Shown here one piece after another: positions 42,091-51,448 of a stretch of 64,000 bases of DNA. The DNA comes from Acutalibacter sp. 1XD8-33. Its GTDB lineage: Bacteria > Bacillota > Clostridia > Oscillospirales > Acutalibacteraceae. How positions within the stretch are numbered: the stretch's first letter is position 1; each line of letters starts with the position of its first letter. The notes below the pieces were generated by a model that saw nothing but the letters and a program-made list of their open reading frames with translations, did not search any database and was not told the DNA's origin. Made by a program: the position numbers and the translations under genes. Where the stretch lies: assembly GCF_003612555.1 (NCBI RefSeq), contig NZ_RAZF01000013.1, positions 1 through 64,000 on the forward strand, written 5' to 3'.

Positions 42091-42137
42091 AAGCGAGCAC
42101 CACTCTCAAAAAGCATACAAAAAACAGGAGGTGCGCT

Positions 42138-43040
42138 ATGTTGACCAACGAAATGAAAAACCACTATCTGGAGTTCGGGCCTTTTACCTATCCCGGCCTG
42201 TACCGGGAGTATTTCCGCGCCTTGCCCGACAGCCCCCGGGAACTGGGGGAGCTGATCTCCCATCAGATTATCCATCGGGTGACGCTGGCGGAGGGGAACA
42301 AAAATGCCAACGCCGACCTGCGCTACGGGGACATGAACCGCTGGCCCTGGTATCGCTCCCCCTGCGAGGACGATATCTATCTTACCGCCCCGGCCATAGC
42401 CGCCGGGCTCTTCCGGTTAGACGAGCGGGGTTTCGTGCCGGACAGGCTGGTGGAGCACAAGCTGGTGCTCACCTGCCGGTTTGTGTCCGTGCTGGTCAGC
42501 TCCATCTACAAGGCCAAGGGGATCCCCTGCCGCAGCCGCGCGGGCTTCGCCCCCTATTTCCAGCCGGGGCGAAGCATGGACCACTGGATCAACCAGCTCT
42601 GGCTGGAAGAGGAGGGCCGCTGGCTCACCTTTGACGCGGACGGCTTCTACGATGGCCTGCCCGTGCCTGTCACCCAGTACGATATGCGGGAGGGGGAGTT
42701 CGACTGGTCCGCCCGGTCCTGGCTGGACATCCGCAGGGGCAGAACGGACGGCGCCCGCTTCCTCTATGCCGATGGCCTGGGCACCAACGGCCTGCGGGCG
42801 GTGGGCCGGTATCTGGTCTACGACTTCCACGCCCTGATGAACCACGAGATCTCCTATGTGTTCCACCCCCGGTTTATGGACGCCTTCCTCCAGGGAGAGG
42901 GGGACCTGAGCCCGGAGGAGCTAGCCCTGCTGGACCGTCTGGCGGAGCTGCTCCTGGACCCGGACGGAAACTTCCCCGCCCTGCGGGAGCTGTGGGAGAG
43001 TGAACGAAAGTTGCGTTATCTCCGGAGCCCGCTGGTGTAG
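42138..43040 (+). CDS. Transglutaminase-like superfamily protein
   Basis: 300 residues from ATG 42138 (AACAGGAGG upstream), no signal peptide. The papain-like triad is readable: Cys in LVLTCRFVSVLVSSIYKAKG (near 112), His in SMDHWINQLWLEEEG (near 148) and Asp in WLTFDADGFYDG (near 165), a typical transglutaminase-core arrangement with RSRAGFAPYF between Cys and His. The N-terminal 90 residues and C-terminal 110 residues (ISYVFHPRFMDAFLQGEG, helical) are family-specific. Bacterial members are usually peptidases or amidases; the substrate is unknown. Confidence 0.82.
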   Translation: MLTNEMKNHYLEFGPFTYPGLYREYFRALPDSPRELGELISHQIIHRVTLAEGNKNANADLRYGDMNRWPWYRSPCEDDIYLTAPAIAAGLFRLDERGFVPDRLVEHKLVLTCRFVSVLVSSIYKAKGIPCRSRAGFAPYFQPGRSMDHWINQLWLEEEGRWLTFDADGFYDGLPVPVTQYDMREGEFDWSARSWLDIRRGRTDGARFLYADGLGTNGLRAVGRYLVYDFHALMNHEISYVFHPRFMDAFLQGEGDLSPEELALLDRLAELLLDPDGNFPALRELWESERKLRYLRSPLV

Positions 43041-43139
43041 GGAAGAGCCCGGAGATAGGCAGAGGTTTCCTGAATAAAGGCAAATTTGCTGCAAAATCAA
43101 CAATCATATTTGCAAATTTAATATACTAATTATTATATA

Positions 43140-43168
43140 TTGACAATATTCCTGGAGCGTGCTAGAAT
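43140..43168 (+). promoter_or_regulatory. Strong sigma-A promoter
   Basis: TTGACA (43140-43145), 17-bp spacer, TAGAAT (43163-43168), with AT-rich DNA just upstream (43105-43139). It drives the exported protein gene at 43243. Confidence 0.8.
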
Positions 43169-43242
43169 GATATCAGTTGGCAGAGGATTGACCAGGTTCC
43201 CTGATTCCTCTGTTAATAAAAATCAGGAAAGGAATGTTTTTT

Positions 43243-43851
43243 ATGAAAAAATTGCTTTCTTTGCTTCTGGCCATGCTGCTGATGGTTTCCTGCACAGGCG
43301 TGGCTTTTGCCCAGGCGGAAGAGCAGGAGGCCTTGACCTCCCAAGAAGCTGCTAGTGAGGACTTTGCTACCAAGGCGGAGGCAATGATGTATAAAATGAT
43401 GGATGAAATGGGCTATACCGAGGTGGAGGCCATTTCCGCTGCCCAGGCCCGCAGCCAGATCGATGTGGCCCCCGAAGTGATGGAGCTGGCCTATTCAGAC
43501 ATTGACGCCGCCGATGCCCGGCAGCGGGAGAAGATCCTGGCCGCTCGTCGGGTCATTATCTTCCAGTATTCCTGGCAGGCGGACGATGGTCTTGGCTTTA
43601 TGTATGATCCCACCACCAAAGAGTTCTCCTTCACCCCCAGGTTCAGCGACCTCTTCCCCGGCTGGGACCTGCCAGTAGAACCAGGATATCCCAAGAAAGC
43701 GCCTGTGGAGCCGGAAACTGTAGAGCCAGAATCTGTGACAGAGGAAGAAGCAGAGACAGGGCACGAGCCGGAGGAGCCAGAACGGCCGGATGATGCTGGG
43801 ATACAACCGCAGATACTGGGGGGCCTAGTTTTAAAAGTGCCTAGACTGTAA
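43243..43851 (+). CDS. Exported protein of unknown function
   Basis: 202 residues. ATG 43243 is chosen over ATG 43234 because it is better spaced from GGAAAGGA. Signal peptide MKKLLSLLLAMLLMVSCTGVAFA, cleavage likely AFA/QAEE; the Cys at 17 is not in a good lipobox. The mature part has an acidic start, a middle with EVMELAYSDIDAADARQREK and YSWQADDGLGFMYDPTTKEF, and a Glu/Pro-rich tail (VEPETVEPESVTEEEAETGH). I recognise no family. Strong promoter in front and terminator behind, so it is monocistronic. Confidence 0.8.
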   Translation: MKKLLSLLLAMLLMVSCTGVAFAQAEEQEALTSQEAASEDFATKAEAMMYKMMDEMGYTEVEAISAAQARSQIDVAPEVMELAYSDIDAADARQREKILAARRVIIFQYSWQADDGLGFMYDPTTKEFSFTPRFSDLFPGWDLPVEPGYPKKAPVEPETVEPESVTEEEAETGHEPEEPERPDDAGIQPQILGGLVLKVPRL

Positions 43852-43869
43852 AGGGAACTCGGCGCGGGT

Positions 43870-43906
43870 GGAGGCCGCTTTATGGCGGCTTCCGCCCTTC
43901 TTTTTT
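43870..43906 (+). terminator. Rho-independent terminator
   Basis: GGAGGCCGC (43870-43878) pairs with GCGGCTTCC (43885-43893), then GCCCTTCTTTTTT. Confidence 0.75.
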
Positions 43907-44050
43907 GCAAAAATTTTTCTTAACAGATTTTTCAGCCGATTCTCCCGGAACCTTCACATCCTTTTCACATTGGCGGGGGATAATAGAGCCACAACAAGGG
44001 AAAACGACAAGAGAGAACAAATCCCTATCAACGCGAAAGGAGCGGCTTTT

Positions 44051-45547
44051 ATGTATCATAACGATGAAATGGAAAACAAAACCAATTCCCCCACGGAAAA
44101 TGAAAAGACTGCCCAGGCGGGCCAGACCCAGCAGACCTACCAGACCCATTCTGCCCCCGCCGCCCCGGGCTATGGCGCCGGCCATTCCCCCTATACCGCC
44201 CAGACCGGGCCCCAGAGCCCCTACACGCCCTACCAGCAGTATCCTCAGCCAGGCCAGCAGAGCAGCTATAGCTGGGGGCCTCAAGCCCAGCAGAGCTATT
44301 ATACCCAGAGCGTGCAGCTTCAGCCCAAGCCCAAGAAAAAGCGCGGCGGCGGAAAAGCGGCCGCCAAGGTGCTGGCGGCTATCGCGGCCTGCGCGGTGAT
44401 CTCCCTGAGCTCGGTAGGCGTCTTTGCCGCCATGATCCAGAACGGCGTGGTGAACGTCCAGAGCCCCGAGGGCGCGGAGGATACTGCGGCTTTCACCCTC
44501 TATAAGCGGGCGGACTCCTCTAATACTACTCCCACTGCCACCCGAGGCGGCATGTCCACCCAGGAAATCGCCCAGAAGCTCATTCCCTCGGTGGTGTGCG
44601 TGCAGAACTATCAGGTGCGCCAGCAGAGCGTGAACATGGGCGGCTTTGAGTACTTTTTCGGCGGAGGCCAGGGCCAGGAGGACAGCGGCGAGCTCTCCCC
44701 GGCGGGCGAGGGTTCGGGCATCATCCTCTCTGAGGACGGTTATATCGTCACCAACCAGCATGTGATCAGCGGGGCCACCAACCTGACGGTGGTCACCTCC
44801 GACGGCTCCACCTATGAGGCAAAGCTCATCGGCGAGGACACCCAGACAGATCTGGCCGTGCTGAAGATCGATACGGATGATAAGCTGACTCCGGCGGAGT
44901 TCGGTAGCTCGGAGGACCTTCAGGTGACAGATATGGTGCTGGCCATTGGCAATCCCGGTGGCCTGCAGTTTAACTCCAGCGTCACCGTGGGCTATGTGTC
45001 CGCTCTGAACCGGCCTGTCACCAACAGTGAGACCGGCTTCATGGTGGACTGCATCCAGACCGACGCGGCCATCAATCCCGGCAACTCCGGCGGCGCCCTG
45101 GTGAATGCCGACGGCCTGGTGGTGGGCATAAACTCCTCGAAAATCGCCGCCACGGAATACGAGGGCATGGGGTTTGCCATTCCCTCCACAGTGGTGCAGC
45201 CTATTGTCTCCGACCTGATTGAGTACGGCTATGTGAAAGACCGGCCTATGCTGGGAATTCGGGGCGATTACGTGACCCGCGCTCTATCCAGCTATACAGG
45301 CCTGTCCCAGGGCTATTATGTGGGCGAGGCGGTTACGGAAAACGCCAAGGCCTCCGGCCTGCAAAAATATGATGTGATCACCGCCATTGACGGCGTGCAG
45401 GTGACCTCTGAGGGCACCATCGCCTCCTATATCGCCAACAAGAAGCCCGGCGACGTGGTAACCCTCACCATAGATCGCGCCTTAACCGGCCAGAGCGGCC
45501 TGGAGATTCAGCTGACCCTCTCGGCTAACACGGGCTCTTCTAACTAA
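44051..45547 (+). CDS. htrA: HtrA/DegP-like membrane-anchored serine protease
   Basis: 498 residues from ATG 44051 (GAAAGGAGCG upstream). Residues 1-98 form a cytoplasmic region rich in Gln, Pro, Tyr and Ser (SPYTPYQQYPQPGQQSSYSW) ending in a basic cluster KPKKKRGGGK, then one transmembrane helix (about 103-128). The trypsin-like domain shows His237 (VTNQHVISGA), Asp267 (QTDLAVLKID) and Ser346 (NPGNSGGALVN). A single PDZ domain follows (about 400-490: NAKASGLQKYDVITAIDGVQ). It degrades or chaperones misfolded proteins at the cell envelope. The long, disordered Gln/Tyr-rich N-terminus is typical of clostridial members. Confidence 0.95.
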   Translation: MYHNDEMENKTNSPTENEKTAQAGQTQQTYQTHSAPAAPGYGAGHSPYTAQTGPQSPYTPYQQYPQPGQQSSYSWGPQAQQSYYTQSVQLQPKPKKKRGGGKAAAKVLAAIAACAVISLSSVGVFAAMIQNGVVNVQSPEGAEDTAAFTLYKRADSSNTTPTATRGGMSTQEIAQKLIPSVVCVQNYQVRQQSVNMGGFEYFFGGGQGQEDSGELSPAGEGSGIILSEDGYIVTNQHVISGATNLTVVTSDGSTYEAKLIGEDTQTDLAVLKIDTDDKLTPAEFGSSEDLQVTDMVLAIGNPGGLQFNSSVTVGYVSALNRPVTNSETGFMVDCIQTDAAINPGNSGGALVNADGLVVGINSSKIAATEYEGMGFAIPSTVVQPIVSDLIEYGYVKDRPMLGIRGDYVTRALSSYTGLSQGYYVGEAVTENAKASGLQKYDVITAIDGVQVTSEGTIASYIANKKPGDVVTLTIDRALTGQSGLEIQLTLSANTGSSN

Positions 45548-45588
45548 GCGTACAAGTTTTCTTTTTCATAATCTCCTTTTTCTAGCGG

Positions 45589-45625
45589 AGGACCCGGGGC
45601 AATTGCTCCGGGTCCTTTGCTTTTG
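45589..45625 (+). terminator. Rho-independent terminator after htrA
   Basis: AGGACCCGG (45589-45597) pairs with CCGGGTCCT (45608-45616), followed by TTGCTTTTG. Confidence 0.85.
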
Positions 45626-45825
45626 TGCCGCCGGCGTTTTGTGGCCTAGAAGGGCGGGAAATTTCGTAGTAGGCGTCCGCTAGACCGCGCAGGTGGTTTC
45701 CCATATTTATTTGCATTTACATAAGTTTTTTTCAAACGCTTTTCGTCTTTTCTCCGTTTGGTTTGCGCTGAATCTGAAAAAATCCAAATGTTTTCCTGGA
45801 AACTTCTAGATTCCCCCATGCTGGA

Positions 45826-45859
45826 AACGACATTTATTTTTCTTTAAAAGAGGTATAAT
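45826..45859 (+). promoter_or_regulatory. Candidate spoIIE promoter with a possible Spo0A box
   Basis: TATAAT at 45854-45859 lies 57 bases before the spoIIE start, without a good -35 at 17 bp. AACGACA at 45826-45832 is one mismatch from the reverse complement of the Spo0A box TGTCGAA, in the region where Spo0A binds at such promoters in Bacillus. The rest of the 45626-45916 gap shows nothing further. Confidence 0.4.
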
Positions 45860-45916
45860 TTCACCGCTGCCCGCATACGGGTTTCCATAATTTTTGTTCA
45901 AGAGGCGGTGTTATCC

Positions 45917-48271
45917 ATGGAACGGATGAAGTTTAAGGAGGCTGTTTTCCAGTTTGGAGAGCAGCTGCGCACGGAAGGGGCTCGAAAGGGCATGATAGCA
46001 ACAGGGAGCTTTTTGGCGGGGCTGCTTTGTTCCCGGGGGCTGGTCTTTGGAAAGTATGCCCCCTTTGGGGTGGCCGCGGCGGCTGCGGCGCCGAAAGGGG
46101 GGCTCTGGGCCGGGGCGTTGGGAGCCTTTTTGGGGTATCTCATCCCCTCGCCGGTTTATGTGCCTGTACGCTACGCGGCGGCGCTGGTAGCGGTGACGGC
46201 GATCCGATGGGCCTTGTCCGAGCTGAAAAGCGTGAATACCCATCCGCTGTTTTCTCCGGCAGCGGCCTTTCTTCCTCTGCTGCTCACCGGTATGACCATG
46301 GTGTTCCTAAACGGTTCGGTGAGCTACACGGCGGCGCTCTATGTGGCAGAGGCCTTTTTAGGAGCAGGGACAGCGTATTTCCTCCGGCGGGCAGGGAACC
46401 TTCTAACAGGACTCACCGGCGATGGCCAGGGCGTTCGGGCTGGGGTGGGAGCGGCGGTGTTTGACAACGGAGACGTGGCGGCTCTCACGGCTAGCTTGGG
46501 CATTGTGGTGCTGGCCTTTTCCCAGGTGACGGTGGCGGGGGTTTCCCTGGGGCGGATTCTGGTGGTTCTGCTGGTGGTATACTGCGCCAGGGAGGGAGGT
46601 ATCTCCGGCGGGGCGGTGGCGGGCGTTGCCGCTGGAGCCATTCAGGGCCTTTCCACGGCGGGGCTTTCCTACTTATCCGGGGCTTATGGCCTGGGCGGAC
46701 TTATGGCCGGGGTTTTCGCGCCCATGGGCCGGGTAGCTGCTGCCGTAGCTTTTATCATCTCTCATGGGGTGGCCTCCCTACAGGTGGGGGCGGGAAACAC
46801 CCAGATCTTCACTGGGGCGGTCGAGGTGGCGGTGGCTACGGTGGCATATATGTTTTTGCCCAAAAGCAGGAGGATCGGAGAGCTATTTGGGATGCGCGGG
46901 GGGACTCTCAGCGGCGGGGCCCTCCGGGGAAACATTGTCATGCGGCTGAAGTATGCCGCGCAGGCTCTCACCAATGTTTCGGCTTCAGTAGATGAAATCT
47001 CGAAGAAGTTGAGCACAATATGCGCGCCCAATCTCCAGGGGGTTTATAACCGCTCTACGGAAACGGTCTGCGCCGGGTGCGGCCTGAGCACCGTATGCTG
47101 GCGGAAATACAAGGAGGAAACTTTGGAGAACTTTTCTCAGCTTTCCCGGCCCCTAAAAGAGAAGGAACGGCTGGAAACCTGTGATTTCACGAAGGAATTC
47201 TCCAGCCGCTGCTGCCGGGTGGGGGAGATGCGGGACGAGCTGAACAAAAATTACGCCCGCTACTTAATGAAGGAGGCAGCCGAACTGCGCACCGCTCAGG
47301 TGCGGGAGGTGGTGGAGGAGCACTTCCGTACCACAGCGGGAATTCTGGAAGAGATGGCGGGAGAGTTTTCTCTCTATCAGCAGTTTGACGAGGAGGCCGC
47401 TCAGCGGGTGGCGGGGATTCTTCGGGACAATGGCGTCACACCCCTGGAGGTCTGCTGCCGGGTGGACAAGTTTGACCGAATGACGATTGAGGCGGAAATC
47501 GCGCGGGAGCGCCAAAAGCGTCTAAACCGGTCCGCCTTTACCCGAGAGATTTCCGCGGCCTGCGGACGGGCCTTTTCTCCCCCCTGCGTGAGCAGCACCG
47601 AGGAGAAGTGCCGAATCCAGATGTGCCAGCGGCCTCTCCTGGACGTGGGCAGGGGGTTTGCCCAATACTGTGCCGGAGGCGGGGCCTTTTGCGGAGACAG
47701 CACCAACGTGTTCTACGATGGCTGCGGCCGGCTGATCGCGGTGCTTAGCGACGGCATGGGCACCGGAGGCCGGGCGGCCGTGGACGGAGCCATGACCTCC
47801 GCCATGGCGGAGAGCCTCTTAAAGGCGGGGATCGGCTTTGACAGTATGCTGCAAACGGTGAATTCCGCCCTGATCGCCAAGTCGGGAGACGAGTCTCTGG
47901 CCACTATGGATGTGGCCTGCGTTGATCTGTTTACAGGGAAAACGGAGTTCAAGAAGGCTGGAGCGGCCTGCACAGTGGTGCGCCGAGGTAGGCGTAGCGA
48001 GGTGATCGAGGCCTCCAGTGTGCCGGTGGGTATTATGCCGGGGGTGGAGTTTGCCAGCTGCCAGCGGGACCTGAGCGCCGGGGACATGATCGTGATGGTG
48101 TCCGACGGCGTGGTAGCGGCGGGCAGCGAGTGGCTGGTGGATATGGTGATGGCCTGGGATGAGGACGAAACCCCCAACCTTCTGGCCCAGCGCATCGCCG
48201 ACGAAGCCAAGAAACGCCGCAGTGACGGCCACGAGGACGATGTCACCGCTCTGGTGCTGGTGCTCCGATAG
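45917..48271 (+). CDS. spoIIE: Stage II sporulation protein E
   Basis: 784 residues from ATG 45917. The N-terminal half (about 25-320) has around ten membrane segments; the middle has a cysteine-containing oligomerisation region (VYNRSTETVCAGCGLSTVCW); the C-terminal PP2C phosphatase domain (about 580-784) shows VLSDGMGTGGRAAVDGAMTS, MDVACVDLFTGKTEFKKAGA and IVMVSDGV. SpoIIE dephosphorylates SpoIIAA to activate sigma-F in the forespore and helps place the polar septum. Its presence means the organism can sporulate. It is monocistronic, as usual. Confidence 0.96.
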   Translation: MERMKFKEAVFQFGEQLRTEGARKGMIATGSFLAGLLCSRGLVFGKYAPFGVAAAAAAPKGGLWAGALGAFLGYLIPSPVYVPVRYAAALVAVTAIRWALSELKSVNTHPLFSPAAAFLPLLLTGMTMVFLNGSVSYTAALYVAEAFLGAGTAYFLRRAGNLLTGLTGDGQGVRAGVGAAVFDNGDVAALTASLGIVVLAFSQVTVAGVSLGRILVVLLVVYCAREGGISGGAVAGVAAGAIQGLSTAGLSYLSGAYGLGGLMAGVFAPMGRVAAAVAFIISHGVASLQVGAGNTQIFTGAVEVAVATVAYMFLPKSRRIGELFGMRGGTLSGGALRGNIVMRLKYAAQALTNVSASVDEISKKLSTICAPNLQGVYNRSTETVCAGCGLSTVCWRKYKEETLENFSQLSRPLKEKERLETCDFTKEFSSRCCRVGEMRDELNKNYARYLMKEAAELRTAQVREVVEEHFRTTAGILEEMAGEFSLYQQFDEEAAQRVAGILRDNGVTPLEVCCRVDKFDRMTIEAEIARERQKRLNRSAFTREISAACGRAFSPPCVSSTEEKCRIQMCQRPLLDVGRGFAQYCAGGGAFCGDSTNVFYDGCGRLIAVLSDGMGTGGRAAVDGAMTSAMAESLLKAGIGFDSMLQTVNSALIAKSGDESLATMDVACVDLFTGKTEFKKAGAACTVVRRGRRSEVIEASSVPVGIMPGVEFASCQRDLSAGDMIVMVSDGVVAAGSEWLVDMVMAWDEDETPNLLAQRIADEAKKRRSDGHEDDVTALVLVLR

Positions 48272-48381
48272 GACTGATTATAGAGAGCCAGGGGCCATAC
48301 TCAAACCCATTCGTGGGGGCAGACGGACTGGATGACGGGCTCCACAGCGGTCAAAGACAGCGGCAAAAAAGAGGCTGGCTT

Positions 48382-49535
48382 CTATACATGAATGGGGAAG
48401 TTGGCATGATTGGGCGCCCACCAGCTAAAGTGAATCGCGGGTATCTCCGTCGCTTCCCCCTCTCCGGCAAACCGGCGGTAACATTGCCGCTGGGGCTCGG
48501 CCTTCAGAACCACGTTACAGAAATCCAAAACGGTGCGCCGTCTGAGGGCATTGAACTGGTGCCCGCCCTCAAAGAAAGCCAGAGCGTTACGGCCAGCTCT
48601 TCTTTGGGGCGTATTGGCACATCGGCAAAGAAGTGCCAGGGGGACACGCCCATCCACTGGCAGAAGGTGTAGATGCCGTAGACCGTCCCCCGCCGGCCGC
48701 TGCCGGTGAAGTCCAGGAGGGTATCAGCGGGCTCGTCCACCTCAAAGGTGAACCGGTAGAACCCTGGCAGGCCCGACTGCCAACCTTTTGAGAAGTCCAC
48801 CTTGTCCATATTGTCCAGGGGTAATGGGTACTGTTTCCAATGGCAGTGGATATGCCCATTTATCTGCACAAACTGGGCGATGCCCTTGCGCTGCTCCTCC
48901 AGCCGTGGGCCGAAGTTCACCCGGCCCATATTCTCCATCAAGATGTCAATTTCCGCACCGGGGGCGAAATCCACGCTCAGCGCCTTTTCTTCCAGCAGCT
49001 CCCGGTCGTAGAGGGTTGCAACAGGCTTCCGCTCCACGAAAATATTGGCCCGGTCGTTGGCCTTCCACAGCCGGAGCTTTTCCAGGCGCTCCTCTGTGTC
49101 CAGAGTGGAGTGGTACAGGATGTAGCCGTAACTCTGACCCAACTGCTCCATAGACTGGGGCCAGACGCTCTCGGTTGGGGTGCTCAAATCCTCCAGAATT
49201 GAGAACAAGCTGACCTTTTCCTGCACAGGCAGCGTGCCGTAGGCTCTCCGGGTGATTTTTGTGGTAAATTCCACCTGGGGAATCTCTCTGTAATGGCTGA
49301 TAACCTCCCGGTAGCGCCGGTACTTCTCGGTGAGTTGCCCGTCCTCGGTGAGTACGGCATCGTAGTCGTAGGAGGTCACGTCGGGGGTCAGGGCGTCGTA
49401 GTAGTTGGAACCGTTCATAAACCCAAAGTTGGTGCCGCCCTCGAACATGTAGATGTTCACATGGCCCAGCCGCAGCATGGCGTCCAGGTCCTTGTAGCCG
49501 CCTCCCTCTGCTGACCGGGCCAGAGGATGCGCTCC
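48382..49535 (-). pseudogene. 3' part of a GH35 beta-galactosidase, truncated and frameshifted
   Basis: Reading on the minus strand from about 49535, ARSAEGGGYKDLDAMLRLGH, VNIYMFEGGTNFGFMNGSNY and LTPDVTSYDYDAVLTEDGQL are signature sequences of GH35 beta-galactosidases, followed by their C-terminal beta domains. The 5' half, including the catalytic acid, is missing; the sequence is joined instead to an agarase-like fragment. Near 48600 a shift of frame is needed to keep the family-like ending (NALAFFEGGHQFNALRRRTV to FPIHV, stop 48382), since the first frame stops at 48504. The 110 bp to the spoIIE stop contain nothing recognisable. Confidence 0.75.
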
Positions 49536-49935
49536 ATATTGGCAAAGCGGATAAACTCCGGCTGGGACCAGTTGCCTACAGTGCTGAAGCCCTGCTCCAA
49601 GAGGTAGTCCTTCGCCAGCTTTGCCCAGGTCTCCTACCAGTTCACCCCGAAAGCGTGAATCAGATTGGCGATGCCAAAGTTTGCAAACTCCGTGGATCCC
49701 CGGCGGCTCCGGGCCGGGGTGAAGTCCTCGGTCTCCAACGGCAGATGGGGGATGAACTCCCGCATTACGTCCACCCCGGGGCCAACGCAGTCCACGCCGG
49801 TGGAGAGGAACGCATTGTCATCCGGGTCCGCAAGCCACCAGCGACCGTCCACTTTCTCCGCATGGAAGTAGCCGGTTTTCGTCAGGGGCTTCTGCTTCCA
49901 GCCGCCCCACTGGTCCAGCTCCGGGTCGGGGTTTA
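49536..49935 (-). pseudogene. Internal fragment of an agarase/GH50-like glycoside hydrolase
   Basis: The minus-strand frame from 49935 reads NPDPELDQWGGWKQKPLTKT, GYFHAEKVDGRWWLADPDDN and AFLSTGVDCVGPGVDV, then NW-stop-ETWAKLAKDYLLEQG, FSTVGNWSQPEFIRFANM. The GYFHxxxVDGRWWLxxPxxxxFLSxGVD and STVGNWS motifs resemble agarase-like (GH50 or related) enzymes. There is one in-frame TAG (about 49635), no start codon (intergenic repeat copy 10 cuts the 5' side at 49935-49950) and the 3' end is fused out of frame to the GH35 fragment. Two degraded carbohydrate genes have therefore been joined by deletion. Confidence 0.65.
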
Positions 49936-49947
49936 TAATGTTATGTA

Positions 49948-50258
49948 TTGGCCTCCGGACACACAGTTCGTGCCCTCCGGCGACTCAGGAGCATTAAGTC
50001 TCAGATGCCGCCTTGGTCGGCGACAAGAAATCGCCACCGGCGATTGTCTCCCTCTAAGAACCCTACCACCTTTGCGAAGTCTACGAAGCATTTTCCCCTA
50101 GACAGCTTTGACCGGTCCAGCTGGTCGAAACTTGGCAACGCCAAGTTTACCGCTGGCGCGGGTTTGGGGAGAGCATCTGCCAGTGACAGATAAGCCGCGA
50201 ACTGACCGAACCGGCAGGTGAGACTCGCGGAGGCCGCACCGTATCACTCTATAAAAGT
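49948..50258. repeat. Modular intergenic repeat, copy 10
   Basis: GGCCTCCGG at the left, GGTCGGCGACAAGAAATCGCC with GGCGATTGTC, a TACCACCTTTGCGAAGTC block, GACCGGTCCAGCTGGTCG, the hairpin ACTTGGCAACGCCAAGT, CTGACCGAACCGGCAGGTGAG and GCGGAGGCCGCACCGTATCAC at the right. It truncates the agarase-like pseudogene, so it or a rearrangement at it postdates that gene. Confidence 0.78.
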
Positions 50259-50294
50259 ATAAAATGTATCTGCCGTTATGCATGTAAGAATTTC

Positions 50295-50322
50295 TTTACA
50301 AAAAAGCGTACCACGATATCAT
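50295..50322 (+). promoter_or_regulatory. Possible promoter of the small protein gene at 50408
   Basis: TTTACA (50295-50300), 16-bp spacer, TATCAT (50317-50322). Confidence 0.4.
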
Positions 50323-50407
50323 TATGCGGAAAGGGCGTCAAGGTGGAGAGCATATTTCCCCTGAAGCCAGGGAACACTCCGGATGAGAAACCTTTGGGAG
50401 GCGAAGT

Positions 50408-50638
50408 ATGCGAAAAAAAGACGGTCGGAACAAAACCCAGGAACTCAGGCCGGAGATCGACTATCGGGAGCACGAAATGCCGGATCAGGAAGCATTCCCG
50501 GACATCTCTAACGTGGCCTCGGCTAACGAGTGCACGGGGCTCATGTACCGCTCACCGGTAGACGGGGCAGAACGGGAAAGCTACAAAGAACTCTCCTCTA
50601 TGGCGATTCCCAAGGAAGAACCGGAGGAGGAAGTGTAG
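50408..50638 (+). CDS. Small acidic conserved protein
   Basis: 76 residues from ATG 50408 with TTGGGAGGCG upstream. Highly polar, no membrane segment: MRKKDGRNKTQELRPEIDYR, then DQEAFPDISNVASANECTGL and MYRSPVDGAERESYKELSSM, ending in a Glu-rich tail. The SANECTGLM-P-P motif recalls short proteins found across related Clostridia, to which I can assign no function. A terminator follows 84 bp later, so it is monocistronic. Confidence 0.72.
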   Translation: MRKKDGRNKTQELRPEIDYREHEMPDQEAFPDISNVASANECTGLMYRSPVDGAERESYKELSSMAIPKEEPEEEV

Positions 50639-50721
50639 GCAGCGTTGTCCGGCGCGGCAGTGAACTAGGGAGTCGGTATCTTCCGGATTCCCAAGCACAC
50701 GGCTACGATAGAGCGCAAAAA

Positions 50722-50762
50722 ACCAGCCAAAGCTATAGCGGCATTGGCTGGTCTGCTTTTTT
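50722..50762 (+). terminator. Rho-independent terminator
   Basis: ACCAGCCAA (50722-50730) pairs with TTGGCTGGT (50744-50752), followed by CTGCTTTTTT. Confidence 0.85.
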
Positions 50763-50779
50763 AAAAGGCGGCTTCTATC

Positions 50780-51319
50780 CTAATTTCGGCCAAACTTTTC
50801 GAATTTCAGCGGCCGGGGGATGTACTTTTTGATGGCGTCCCGCAAGTCCTCGTCCGGATCGAACACCACCAGGGTTTTTCCGGTTTTGCCGCTACGAACA
50901 ATCATGTACCAGGAATCTCGGTGGTCGGCAAACTGAGTGGCAAATACCCGGGTGTCGAAGGAGCGGGTTTTTAGCCGGGCCTCGTTTTCGGTGTATTTGC
51001 CGATATCCTCGCAGGAATCGCACTCAAAAGAGGTCATCCGCTTGCGGGTAGAGCGGTTCATGATCTTGTCCACCGTGACGAAGCCGTTGGTGAGGCTGTA
51101 CTCGAATTCCAGCATCCGCATGGAGATCAGCTTGTAGCCGCCCCATATGGCGCCGGCGGCGATGAGCAGGGTGATCATGGGCATCCCTATGATCAGGAGC
51201 CCTACAAAAAAGCCCAGAAAGGTCACAACCGTAACGCCAATTACCACGCCGGCCACAACCAAAGCGTCTGTGCTCTCAAATTTTTTCTTTACCATGCGTT
51301 CTACAAAGACATCGCCCAT
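50780..51319 (-). CDS. Membrane protein, DUF6106-type
   Basis: 179 residues. MGDVFVERMVKKKFESTDA, then two adjacent hydrophobic helices (about 19-40 and 43-63: LVVAGVVIGVTVVTFLGFFV; ITLLIAAGAIWGGYKLISM), then a PH-like soluble domain (LEFEYSLTNGFVTVDKIMNR; MTSFECDSCEDIGKY; YMIVRSGKTGKTLVVFDPDE). I think this is DUF6106, of unknown function. AAAGGA precedes the ATG. Not linked to neighbours. Confidence 0.78.
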   Translation of the reverse strand: MGDVFVERMVKKKFESTDALVVAGVVIGVTVVTFLGFFVGLLIIGMPMITLLIAAGAIWGGYKLISMRMLEFEYSLTNGFVTVDKIMNRSTRKRMTSFECDSCEDIGKYTENEARLKTRSFDTRVFATQFADHRDSWYMIVRSGKTGKTLVVFDPDEDLRDAIKKYIPRPLKFEKFGRN

Positions 51320-51448
51320 TTTTACAAATCCTTTCTTTTGGGAAAATACATTACTAATTCGTCTGGAAAGACAAAGATCAAAAGCTGCTTCCTTCTAAAA
51401 AATTATACCATATTTTAGAGGGAAATCCAAGAGCGCGACGCTCATTTT

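Noticed and set aside
43880-44761. 293-codon minus-strand frame antisense to htrA
   Set aside because: Gly/Leu/Ala/His-rich shadow frame; htrA has a full catalytic triad and PDZ domain.
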